Source: Chenopodium formosanum (taxonomy: Eukaryota; Streptophyta; Magnoliopsida; Caryophyllales; Amaranthaceae). From it: a stretch of 64,000 nt of DNA. The notes below the pieces were generated by a model. That model was not told the origin of the DNA. It made no database searches and worked only from the letters and a program-made list of their open reading frames with translations. Position 1 is the first letter of the stretch; every line of letters begins with the position of its first letter. The DNA is taken from positions 52,142,303 to 52,206,302 of the forward strand of contig CM044856.1 in NCBI GenBank assembly GCA_024500155.1. Direction: 5' to 3'. The translations under genes and the position numbers were made by a program. Shown one piece after another: positions 45,663 through 56,659 of the stretch.

Positions 45663-46617
45663 TGCTCACATTTTTCACTCATCAAACACTTAATTACAAA
45701 AGAGTTTTATTATTCTTACATTTTCCATCAAACTCAAATTATAATCCAAGAAAACAATAACAATAATTTCTACTCCTTAACGATAAATACAAAAATTAGT
45801 ATTATTACACCTTCACTTATGTTACCATTTTACCGACACGATGCGCGCGATGGCTCAACTAGTTATATAATAATCTTTGCTATAAAACTTGTTATACAAC
45901 GTATATTAAGATATGTACATTTTTAAATTTATACATCACTTAATTAAAGAATTATGTTAAAATTAATCACAAAGTCTCCAAAATATTAACTATATTTCTC
46001 ATTTATTTTCACAGTTACGATACAAATATATAAAAAGTAATAGGATTAACATAACCCTAACATTCCACAATATCCTAGCATATTTTACTCTAATATATTT
46101 ACCAAAATATTATCTTAACACATCACAATAATATCCTAGGTTATCTCCAATACCCCCCTCAAATTGGAGCACATGGGTCACAAAACACCAACTTGCAGAG
46201 TAAGAAATAAAACTCCCAAAACCTTGGTAAAAACATCGACCAACTGAACTATTGTGGACACATAGGAAGGTTCGATAGTGCCTGTTGTATTAATCGTATC
46301 TCTCACAGAATGACACTTAGTTTCAATATTCTTTGTTCGTTAATGAAAAACAGGATTCTAAGAATTATATAACACCGACTGACCGTCACAATACAGGTGC
46401 ATGCCACTCTTATGTTTCACATCTAAGTCTTCTAGAAGCTACTATAGCCACTTTAATTTGTTGGTCATTGCTGCCAGCGAACGATATTTTCCTTCTATAG
46501 AGGAATGCAAAACATTATGTTGCTTCTTGGTTTTCTATAACACTAATCATTGGGATGCCATGTATCATGTTGTTATAAGATATCTGAAGAAGAATAAATC
46601 AAACGCCTTATAAGACG
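45663..46617 (-). pseudogene. Ty1/copia LTR and RNase H remnant, copy 2
   Basis: LTR 45663-46149 and RNase H part 46150-46617, as in copy 1. Minus-strand motifs YCDGQSVLYNS and KNIETKCHSVRD are kept with the same stops. A 70-residue plus-strand frame here is a shadow. Confidence 0.8.
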
Positions 46618-46688
46618 TCGATACCTCTCCACATCGATCTTCACCATCCGCCAGAGCTAGCCTGTGGTTTTTCTCCATGGGAAAGTAT

Positions 46689-47054
46689 TGTTGGGGTTTG
46701 GTAAGTCCAACTTACCGCGGAATTGACCCGACCCAAAGAACCACTCGCAATTAATAAAACCATAGAGCATAACCAATAAACATAAAAGGATAAAATCGAA
46801 ATTTACCTTTGACGTGTGCTTCACCCGACCTAATAGGCTCTTACTTGAAAGCTTTAGCTCCAAAAATACCGAGCCTCCAACGGTATCCACCCACAAAGGA
46901 CGAACACCGACTTTTAGGTCCGCTACCTTAGAGTTAGCAAGGTCCGACCAAAACCCGAGTGATTAAATGAGTTCGAAGGTTTTCACAGTGGTGATGCCTT
47001 TTTTAACAGTCACTCAAGTGATTTTCCCAATACCCCAACTTGGGTATTTATAGG
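46689..47054 (-). repeat. Partial LTR with TATA box, copy 2
   Basis: Equivalent to 36002-36367; the CCTATAAATACCC box is kept next to the Athila start at 47055. Confidence 0.5.
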
Positions 47055-47473
47055 TGATGAGTGTCATTTATGGCACTCATTTGGCTTCTTTTAGGATGAA
47101 TTTCATGCTATTTTATAGCTCTTTCCTTTAGTTTTCCTTAGTTTTGTTCTTTATTTCTTTAGTTTGTGCTTTCCTTAGTTAGTTTTCTGTCTTTGTGCAT
47201 TTCTTTGTTTATTTGGTCTTTTTCCCTTTCATTTGCTTGTATTTTTTGTGTATTTTCAGGTTATGATCGTGTTCCGAGGATTCCCAAGTCTTCCTCTCAT
47301 ATTTCTCATCATTTTAGATGCCTCTTGCTTGTCATTTGGAGCTCAAGTTTGAAGGAACTCAAGGAGCAAGTTCATGAGATCGGTGCATGCATGCGGTGGG
47401 GGAATTATCTTTGGCATGAACCCACCAAAATGGCCATTTCAAGACTGCCTACCTTAGTGTTCATCATCATCAC

Positions 47474-50400
47474 CGTAGGCGTCGTTCGAAGTGCACCTAC
47501 ATTAAAGCATGTGTGAATATGCTTGGCACTCATAGGAAGTAGGAATGGACATAATAGGATTAGGGACAAGGAAAGTAGGGAGCCGCCAACAAGTTTTTAA
47601 GGAACTTGTAAACCGTTCACGGATCATAAAAGGCAACCACGATAAAGGGACAACGAAGGCAACAACGATTGACCCGTGAAGGTTACACCCCATTCATAAT
47701 CCATGAGAATACTAACTCCATATGGTTCGGAACCACGAAAGGAGGATCGGGGATGATGGTACAAAGTGAGTCATGGAGTCACATTCGCCCATATTGGCCT
47801 CTACTCGATTCTTATAGTGAAAAGTGATTCATGCGATCTCAAAGGCATACAAACAAAAAGTCAATTTGCTCCAACCTATTATTAAGCTAAATTGGTTGAA
47901 TATTAATGCAATACATTATTCTAAAATATCGTGATCACTTGAATTAAATAACAAGATTAAAAAGGAACCTAAAATGGTTGTCCAAATTATCTTATTAGGC
48001 GTGATTTTCAATTACATATTCCCTTTAAACATGCAATATAGTGATCATAATAACAAGAGAATAAACATTAATATTGGAAGCAATTTAACCATAATATCAT
48101 TAGTCAAATCAAATATAAAATAACCTAATCATGATGCTAGCAATATTAAAATAAAATAAGAGTAATTAAATTAATTAATTACTCACATTCCGCACGTTCC
48201 TTTAAATTGCTACATCATGAATAAACTGTTAGTAACTTCAATAAAAATAAATAAAATGGAAATTAAATTAAATTAAATAAAAAAGTAGAGTTAATTTGGT
48301 CCAAACCCTAAGTTCATTCTACCTATCACGCCTTGGTTAAAGTATAGAACTTCAGGTATTGTATGGACTCCTTGGAGTGCTTAAAGGAACAAATAGTGAA
48401 AGAATGGGGAGGCTAGTGTTTAGGCTAAAGAGGGAGAAGAGAATTATTTGATGATCAAGATTGTTGATGATTCAAAAAGGGTTTATTTGACCTCTATTTA
48501 TAGGGAAAAAGAGGGTTGAAGAATCAAGAAAAAGATAAGAATTCGAATCGGAAAAAACTCTTGCGATAGACAGCCGTTTTTGCGGTTTTTTTTTTATCAT
48601 ATCTTTTGATCCAGAAATTGGAATAAGACGAATAAGATATAGTTGGAAAGCTCTTGAAGTTTAATTTCTAACCCAATTATAATCAGATTAAAATATTTTA
48701 TATAACAAAAGATATAGCTGAAATAGTGAGACGGTATCAGTTTTGGATAGAGTTTGACATTTTATTCATATCTTTTCCGTTATAGCTCAAAATTGATATT
48801 ATAATATATCATTGGAAAGATAATTTCAAGGGCTATCCAACCATATAAAATTTGGATAAAAAATATGAGGCAAGAAATTTATATCTGTCTATCTTTGAAC
48901 GTCTTTCAATTCGGATAGAATTAGGACTTTAAAAAAAAAGGAGTTTTATTCAATTTCAAACTATTTAATCTTATCTTTTCAAAAAGGATAATTAAGATCT
49001 TTTAGAAACTTATAGAAGCTTCTAATTAATTCTAATTGGTTTAGGATTGGGATTAAATCATTTGGACCCTCCACATGATCATTGGGTCGTAGGTAAGGTG
49101 GGCTTAGGTTCGGTTTGGGCTCGGTTAATATTTTGGCCATAACTTATTCGTTATAACTCGGATTTGGGCTTATAATATATCGTTGGAAATCTCTTTTCGA
49201 GCCCCATCCAACTATTTGATCATCGGACTCATATTATGGACCAAAATAAACTGGATCATACGTTTTTATAAAAAGGACACAAAATGAATGATTTTATAGG
49301 ACACGAAATGAATTATTTTGGGTTTAAAGGCACGAAAAGAGGAAAATAAGTTATGGTTTGGGGAAATGGGCTAGGAATTGGGTTGTTTTATGAAATGGAA
49401 ATATGGATTTGAGCACTCCAAAAATTAAATACTCAACCCGACCAATAATGGCGGTGAAAGGTTGTTCATCATCGGGTTTGGTTTTGGGGAGACAATTTTG
49501 GTGTCTACAGAAGCCCCCACTTTGACTGAGTTTGTAGAAACATTAGTGTCAAAAACGATAGTCAAAGTAGTCGATAGGGACGGAGAATGATTTAAGACGT
49601 TCTGCGATCCTAAATCATTCTGTATACGCCGATAGTTGCAGAAAAATGTTAGTTCTACAGATAAAAGAGTAAAGGGGTAGAATGCGTATCTGACACCAGT
49701 GTATCGGTGACAAATGAGTTTGGTAGCTTCCTATGCTTGAAGGAATCCATCGGATGACGTATTTTGAAATGCTTTCCATGCTTGAGGAAAGCCGATAGAT
49801 GAGTTTGGTAGCTTTCTAAGCCTGGAGAAACCTACCGGATGACACTTTTCATGCTTGAGGAAAGTCGACGTATGACTTTGGTGTCATTCTATGCTTGAAG
49901 AATTCCACTGATAATGCCTTCCATGCTTGAGGAAAGCCGACTACTTGGCGGTTTCCTATACTTGAAGAAAAATCCACCGATAACGCTTTCCATGCTTGAG
50001 GAAAGCCGACTTGGCGGTTTTCTATGCTTGAAGAAAAATCCACCGATAACGCTTTCCATGCTTGAGGAAAGCCGACTTGGCGGTTTTCTATGCTTGAAGA
50101 AATCCACCGGATAATACTTTCCATGCTTGAGGAAAGTCGACAGATGATGAGATTGCAAATCTCTGTGTATCGAGAACCTTGCGTCATGAAATGATGGTGG
50201 TTCGATTTTCCCCGAACGTGGGCTGAAGATGGTCCGCTTGTCCCCGAATGTGGGCTGTAGATGGTCCGCTTGTCCCCGGACGTGGGCTGTAGATGGTCCG
50301 CTTGTCCTCGGACGTGGGCTATAGATGGTCCGCTTGTCCCCGAACGTGGGCTGGTTGTAAATGGTCCGCTTGTCCCCAGACGTGGGCTGTAAATGAGACC

Positions 50401-51179
50401 TGCAAAAAAAAATTTGCCAATGGACTCGCATATATTGTGATTGACTTGACCACTAACTCTACCAAGTTTGACTTGATTTGACATGACATGTATATGACTT
50501 GTGATTGTGTGTGTCTTGAGTGAGTGTGTGCACTGACACAAGCAATTAAAAATGCAAAAGCAAAAGACTTCTGTCATTTTGTTCTTAGCAAAAGGCTTTA
50601 AAAAAAAAGGAGTTTTATTCAATTTCAAACTATTTAATCTTATCATTTCAAAAAGGATAATTAAGATCTTTTAGAAACTTATAGAAGCTTCTACTTAATT
50701 CTAATTGGTTTAGGTTTGGGATTAAATCATTTGGACCCTCCACATGATCATTGGGTCGTAGGTAAGGTGGGCTTAGGTTCGGTTTGGGCTCGGTTAATAT
50801 TTTGGTCATAACTTATTCGTTATAACTCGGATTTGGGCTTATAATATATATTTGGAAAGCTCTTTTCAAACCCCATCCAACTATTTAATCATTGGACTCA
50901 TATAATGGACCAAAATAAACTGGATCATACGTTTTTATAAAAAGGACACGAAATGAATGATTTTAAAGGACACGAAATGAATTATTTTAGGTTTAAAGGC
51001 AAGAAAAGAGGAAAATAAGTTATGGTTTGGGGAAATGGGCTAGTAATTGGGTTGGTTTATGAAATGGAAATATGGATTTAAGTACTCCAAAAATTAAATA
51101 CTCAACCCGACCAATAATGGCGGTGAAAGGTTGTTCATCATCGGGTTTGGTTTTGGGGAGACATTTTTAGGTGTCTACA
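47474..51179 (-). mobile_element. Collapsed Tat-type element, copy 2
   Basis: ATCAC at 47469-47473 and 51180-51184; left LTR 47474-49509; partial right LTR to 51179. 66-bp repeats lie at about 49730-50140 and 32-bp repeats at about 50203-50400 (six units). Structure as in copy 1, so insertion and collapse came before the duplication. The long minus-strand frame (49849-50646) is a repeat product. Confidence 0.8.
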
Positions 51180-52402
51180 ATCACCAAGACGAGCGCGCGA
51201 GGATGAGCTAGGACGAAGAAGATGATTGTTCCCCTGGTTCTAGGTGCGGGCGCGCATGAGAGTGGTGCGGCCGCGCACCTGGTTGGCGCGGGCGCGCCTG
51301 CCTAGGTCCTTGTTCCGTACGCATTTTCTCGCTATCGCGCCTCTCTCATGATGCGACCGCACCTTCTGAGGTTTCTTTTGGGACAATCTAACTAACTCTT
51401 CTTTTGTATCTTTCCTTTATATAGTCTTTCCTTCTACTTTTAGGGGGAGGAGGATGAGGAGAGAATTGAATTAGATCATAATAAAAGAGATTTTAGAGAG
51501 AGAAACTCTAGGTTTTTAGAGAGAGAAATTCATGGTGGATTTTTGATGATTGAAGATTTCTTCATTTCCTTTGATTTTTTATCAGGTTTGTAAAGATTCC
51601 TTTTCTTTAATTCAATCTATGTTTGATCTTTAGTTTGATTTATTTTTTTTTGTTGATTGTTCTAGTTTGATAGAAGTTTGATTGATTTGTGTTTGATTTT
51701 AGCTTGTTTGATTTGATCATGATGAATTTGTTGCTTAGTGTTGTTTTGATCTTAATTTCAATGTCTAGTGAGTAGATTGCTTGCTAGGGTAATGGTGAAG
51801 CATGTATGAGTAATGGATTCATGCTAATTGGGAAAAATTGATGGATTTGATGATGTGATTAAATTGGTTGATGATCATGTGCATGTGTGTGATTAATTAA
51901 AGAGTAGCTAACTTTGATTGTTGCACTAGATTGCATTGTAAGTTCACATTGATACGGACCATTGATTTGTGGCTTGTATTTAACGATTGAGGTGTCTTGT
52001 GACGTTCCTAGCTAGAGTTTATCGTAGTTGACGCTAGTTAGACCTCTGGGAAAATAGCTTTATACGCTCTTTTAGTTGCATGATTGGTCACATTGCTTGA
52101 ATTAGTCACTTTGATCTCCCAATTAGTTGAATCCGTTACGATTACATGTGGATCCTATTCCTAACGTTTTACATACTTGATTTCAATTCGTTGTTTAGTC
52201 ATTCTTGTCCAAGTTTACATACCTACACCCTACCATTTTAGAGTAGCTTGACTTAGGCAATAGATAATCGCCCATCGTTCCTATGTGGTTCAACCCTCAA
52301 CTTACCATTATACTTGTAAAAGGGTGTGTTAAGAGATTACAAATTTTGTTTGGCATAGGGTAGGGGTTAGTTTCAACGACCTAGTTCCGACCCTTAACAA
52401 AA

Positions 52403-52420
52403 TGGCGCCGTTGCCGGGGA
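52403..52420 (+). other. Primer-binding site of the Athila element, copy 2
   Basis: TGGCGCCGTTGCCGGGGA, identical to copy 1. Confidence 0.9.
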
Positions 52421-52547
52421 ACGGTGTTGTGATTGTGTATTGTTGTTGAGTCTATTCCATCTTATTCAAAAATACAAAAATATTTTTCTTCTTTCTTTTA
52501 GACTACACTTGTAGCCGCGTTACTAACAATTTCTTTTGATTTTTTCC

Positions 52548-54462
52548 ATGCATAGTAGAACTCGTGATAGGTCCTTAGTTCCTTTGGATCCGGAAATTGA
52601 AAGAACTCTTTCACGAAGAAGGATAGCCAACCGATCTTTGAGCCTAAGTTCCTCAAGTGAAGAAGAGTTTTAGGAAAAAGAAGAGAAAGGCATGGGAGAG
52701 AATCCAAGAGTAGTTTTGAAGGAGTTGGGAATTCCCGGTGCTTATAGGTTTGAGATCAGCATTGCTCCACCTACAACACCGGCGAACGATTTTGAAATAA
52801 GACGGGGCATGATTACTTTGATAGAACGGAGGCAATTTAGTGGAGCCAAGAGTGAGAGCCCGTTGAATCACCTAAAGGAATTAGAGAAGTATTGTAATAC
52901 TATCAAGTTGAACGACATTTTTCAAGAGTTTATTCAGCTAAAGTTTTTTCCCTTTTCCCTTATTGGTCGTGCCTTAGAGTGGTTGGATAAGGATATTAAG
53001 CCCAATTCCCTTAGGACATGGGATGAAGTCACAAAGGCTTTCTTTTCTCGCTTTTACCCACAAAAGAAGGCGACGGAGGCTAGAGCCTTAGTCCAAGGAT
53101 TCAAACAAAGGCCTAATGAGAATCTCTATGAAGCATGGGAGAGGTACAAGGAGTACCAAAGAGAGTGCCCACATCATGGAATACCTACCTATCAAGTGAT
53201 ACAAATTTTCTATGGAGGCTTGAGTGCCCAAGGCAAGTCATGCCTAGATGGAGGAGCCGGAGGTCCTATAATGAATAGGACGGAAGAAGAGGTAGTTGAC
53301 ATAATTGAGGATGTGGTGAGATACTATAGAGATTAGCAAGAAGGAGATAGGGAGTCTACGAGCAAGAGTGGCTGGACGGTTTATTTGGTGGATCATCTCA
53401 ACGCGATTAACAACTTGTCCTCCCAAATTTTAAATCTAGGGAAGGAAATGACATCTATCAAAGCCAAGCTTGAGAGTTTTTCTAAGAATTCATCGAGTCT
53501 TCCTTCCCAATCCATAGGGAGAGGTACACTTCTAACTCTTCTCCTTCTACTTCCAATAACATACCAAGTGGTTGTCTATTTTGTGATTCTTGTGGATCTT
53601 ATGATCATGATTCTTCCATGTGTTCTGAAACTTTTTTTGATGGATGTGATGATGTTTAAAATAATGAATGTGAACATGTAAAATTTGTGTCTAATGCCAA
53701 TAGTGGTCAAAGGTTAGATGGATCTAAGAATTTTGGCAATAGGAATTCTCACCCCCAAGGTGGTTTCAATAACTTCAACAATAGAGGCTATAGGAACCAA
53801 AGAAACCAAGGTTTCCGAGGTAACTATAATAACCAAGGTTATAGTAATCAAAACCCAAGCCATGGGTATGGAAACCAAATTCAATCTCAAGGCTTTGGTA
53901 GCCATTACCATAATGGTGGCAATAGTTAAGGCCGAGGCAATTGGAACAACAACCAAAATCTAGGAAGTTTTCAAAATAACAATCAAAGGGGACCCCCACC
54001 CGGTTTTGCTCCAAAGCCTAAAGCCAATGGTGAAAATTCTTATTCCTAACTATCATCATTTAAGAAAAATTTGGAAGAAATGATTGATAACCAAACCAAG
54101 ATCATAAAAACCTATATGGCGGTGAGTGACAAGAAATTTAATGAGATGATGATTCATAACAAAATTCTTGAGACACAAATAACCCAACTAGCCAACACAC
54201 TACAGGATTGTGCTAGTCCATCCTCTTTGCCTTCTCAAGGAGTGGAACCTAAGAAACTTGTGTATTCTATCACCACTAGGAGTGGGAGAGTACTTAATGA
54301 GGGAGTTTCAAGGTCCATTGAGGAGGATGAGGAGAGGAGTGACCAAGAGAGGAAGTTGAGAAGGTTGTGTCTAAGAGTGTGAATCATGAGGAGGTGCAAG
54401 AGAAAAAGACGAGTAGTGAGAAAGAGCGTGAGGAAGTGTGGAGACCCGACCTTCCATAACCA
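52548..54462 (+). pseudogene. Athila gag, copy 2, full length but broken
   Basis: Starts at ATG 52548, with the early TAG shared with copy 1. The core from 52692 is the same apart from a few substitutions and an extra stop TAG at 53334-53336, where copy 1 has TGG. After the shared frame shift come the knuckle-like segment and a Gly/Asn-rich tail (NNFNNRGYRNQRNQGFRGN, 53687-53929) ended by a TAA, and then open again after it. A later segment (54071-54382) has LETQITQLANTLQ and YSITTRSGRVL, the gag-protease linker typical of Athila. Further frame change near 54370. Confidence 0.9.
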
Positions 54463-55554
54463 CAAAAATTCTTGAGGCACAAAATGGATGAGCAATTTGG
54501 TAAGTTTCTTGCTATGCTCAAGGAAGTTCACCTTTCTATCTCCTTCACCGATGCAATTACCAAAATGCCTAGGTACTCTAAGTTCCGTAAGGAGATTTTG
54601 AGCGGGAAGAGAAAGTGTAATGAGGTTGATTCTGTTGAAGTTGGGAATTGTTGTAGTGATTTCATTCATAATGAGTTGCCGAAGAAGATGGATGATCCGG
54701 GTAATTTCTCTATTCCATGTGAGATCAAGGGAAAAATATTTGATAATGCCTTTTGTGATCTTGGAGCTAGTGTGAGTGCCATGCCTTATTCCATTTTCAA
54801 GAAACTCAAGCTAGGTGAGCTCCTCCCATCTAACATAACCCTTCGATTGGCCGATCGGACTATTATGATTCCAAAGAGGAGAGTTAAGGATGTTCCTCCT
54901 AAGATAGGAGGGTTCACTATTCCCGTTGATTTCATTGCACTTAAGATTGCAGAAGATGACCATATCTCTATCATTTTAGGAAGACCATCCTTAGACACTT
55001 TGGGAGCCTTAATAAATGTGAAAGGAGGCCGTATTACCTTGAGAGTTGGTAAGAAAGAGGAAAGTTTTAAGTTGAAACCAATGCATGAGTCTTTGTCTCT
55101 TGTGCAAGGAATTATGTGTGCTTATTCTCCTCGCTTTATTGATAATGTGTGCATGATTAATTCTTCAACTAACAATGTTCTTGAGAATTGTGATGATGCT
55201 CTTTCAAGTTTTGATGGAAATAAGGTTAGTGAAGAGAAAATGATGATTCCCAAGCTTATGGACGAGGAGGAAGTTGAAATTCCTCATTGGTTTGAGCTCT
55301 ATCCTCAAGATGAAGGGGATGTTTCCATGAGTATGGATGGTGAGGAACCATCTACAATGAACAACAAGCCAAAGAAAAAAGGTCGTGATTCTAAGAAGAA
55401 GAGAGAGAGAAAGAAGTTACGGAAAGAAAAATTTGCAATTGAAAAGTCTTTGAAGGAAGTTTCATCAAGCAACAACAAGAGGTTGCTAAAAGTTGAAGAG
55501 GAATTTGCTCTTTCCACTACCTTGAAGAAGGTGGTGTTCTTTGACCCTCAATGA
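54463..55554 (+). pseudogene. Athila aspartic protease with a Lys-rich tail
   Basis: Reading from MDEQFGKFLAMLKEVHLSI through PKKMDDPGNFSIPCEI to FCDLGASVSAMPYSIFKKL, where DLGA is the active-site form usual in Athila. Then come LRLADRTI, FTIPVDFIAL, IILGRPSLDTLGALI and ITLRVGKKEESF. About 360 codons stay open from 54472. The C-terminal 130 residues are unusual: an acidic part (DEEEVEIPHWFELYPQDEG), then a Lys/Arg-rich coiled-coil-like part (KKKRERKKLRKEKFAIEKS), ending KKVVFFDPQ and stop. RT should follow here in an autonomous element, but is absent. The start is uncertain because of the upstream frame change. Confidence 0.88.
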
Positions 55555-56659
55555 TTTGGAGGAAGGGTCAAGTTTAGGACCATAAGCAAGAGCTTCCCGG
55601 GAGGAAACCCTGAGATTTCTAGTTTTTCTTTTTGATTTTTGGATTTTTCTTATTTTTCTTTCTTTTAGTTTCTTTTCTTTCACTTTTCTACTTGTTTGGA
55701 TTTGTAGGTTGCATTTTTGGGATTGGATTTCATCAAGTGAGCATGAGTAATGAGAAGGTGTTTGCGGTTTTTGATGTGATTATATTTGATATCATCGAAA
55801 TTTGAGGTAAAAGGGTAAGAATTTTAGTGAGGTAAGATAGGAAATTTTGTGCTATAAAGTTGAAGGAATTTTGCACTTGGTGGGTTCATGTGGTGCTACC
55901 ATTAAATTGGGATTTTGAACCCACTAAAATCTTAATTTGAATCTGCCACTTTCAGTGGGTTCAAGAGCCCAAATATTAATCTTGATCGATAAACCTACCG
56001 ATGAACGCACCAAAAATTTTTAAAAAAAGAATCGGGCTAGGAACAGGTGTGGGCGCGCACGTGGTTGGTGCGGCCGCGCCAGCCAGCCCGTGCCCCCCTT
56101 ATCTTCTCTTCCTTCCTTCCTTCTTTCATTTCCCCTTATTTCTTCCTTCTACATTTGACCCCCATCAACCTCAAACCCTTAAAACCGCACCACTTCCCTC
56201 TCATTCTCATCAAATTTCAACACAAATCACTCAATTTTTCATTTCAAATTCACTAAAAACTTCTACATTTTCATCCAAATTATCAAATTCATGCTACTTT
56301 CACTAAATTAAACCTCCAATCTCTCTCCTCCATACTTGGGTATAATTTGGGGCTTTTCAATTTAGTGGGAATTGGAGGCTAAAAGTGGTTCAATCTTGCT
56401 TCATATATGGTATAATCATCTTCTCTTGGTTTTAATTGCTTAATTATGTCATATATTTGCAAGTGTTGATTTGTTCATGAGCATGAATAGTAGTAGTATC
56501 ATTTTTTATTATTTTGATGATTGATATTGGTTTTTGGATGATTAATTGATTTGTTTGTTGCTTGATTTCAACTCACATTGTGTTGTTTGTTGATTTTGAA
56601 GCATTTGTGAGCAATTTTGTTGAAAAAATTGGAATTTGAATTTTGGTAGTTTGGGTAGT
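55555..56659 (+). other. 3' region of the plus-strand Athila element
   Basis: No RT, RNase H or integrase motif. CTTCCCGGGAGGAAACCC at about 55591-55608 resembles the landmark that in Athila/Tat elements lies after the polyprotein. At 56040-56090 is a GC-rich stretch (GGGCGCGCACGTGG, GTGCGGCCGCGCC), similar in style to the LTR block at 40590-40690. A 101-residue open frame at 56001 has no recognisable domain. The 56300-56659 part is AT-rich. Confidence 0.6.

Larger units (their letters stand above)
43085..53738. repeat. Tandem duplication copy 2 (10.65 kb)
   Basis: Second copy of the 32398-43084 unit in the same orientation. It ends where copy 1 broke: GAATTTTGGCA followed by ATA and here the natural continuation GGAATTC of the Athila gag. 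Copy 2 is thus the one attached to the rest of the element. Host-like part 43088-44218 repeats 32401-33531, including the weak kinase-like exon. Confidence 0.97.
47055..56659 (+). mobile_element. Athila-type element, copy 2 with protease and 3' region
   Basis: 5' LTR 47055-52399 (with the Tat element inside), PBS 52403-52420, gag, protease, and then a 3' region without RT or integrase. It includes GGGAGGAAACCC near 55595, which resembles the GGGAGGCAACCC landmark of Athila/Tat 3' regions, and a GC-rich segment. It is interrupted at 56660 by another Athila-type element, so the 3' LTR is not in the window. Confidence 0.85.

Noticed and set aside
32398..53738. Reading the two long repeats as LTRs of a single giant retroelement
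   Set aside because: They are directly adjacent with no internal region, do not begin and end with TG/CA, and contain complete nested elements. A tandem duplication explains them better.
53714..54014. Three extra frames over the Gly/Asn-rich gag tail
   Set aside because: Shadows of the real gag frame, caused by its repetitive codons.
56001..56306. 101-residue frame downstream of the Athila protease as a new gene
   Set aside because: Low-complexity Pro/Ser/Phe content, overlaps another frame, starts in a GC-rich UTR-like block, and has no domain.
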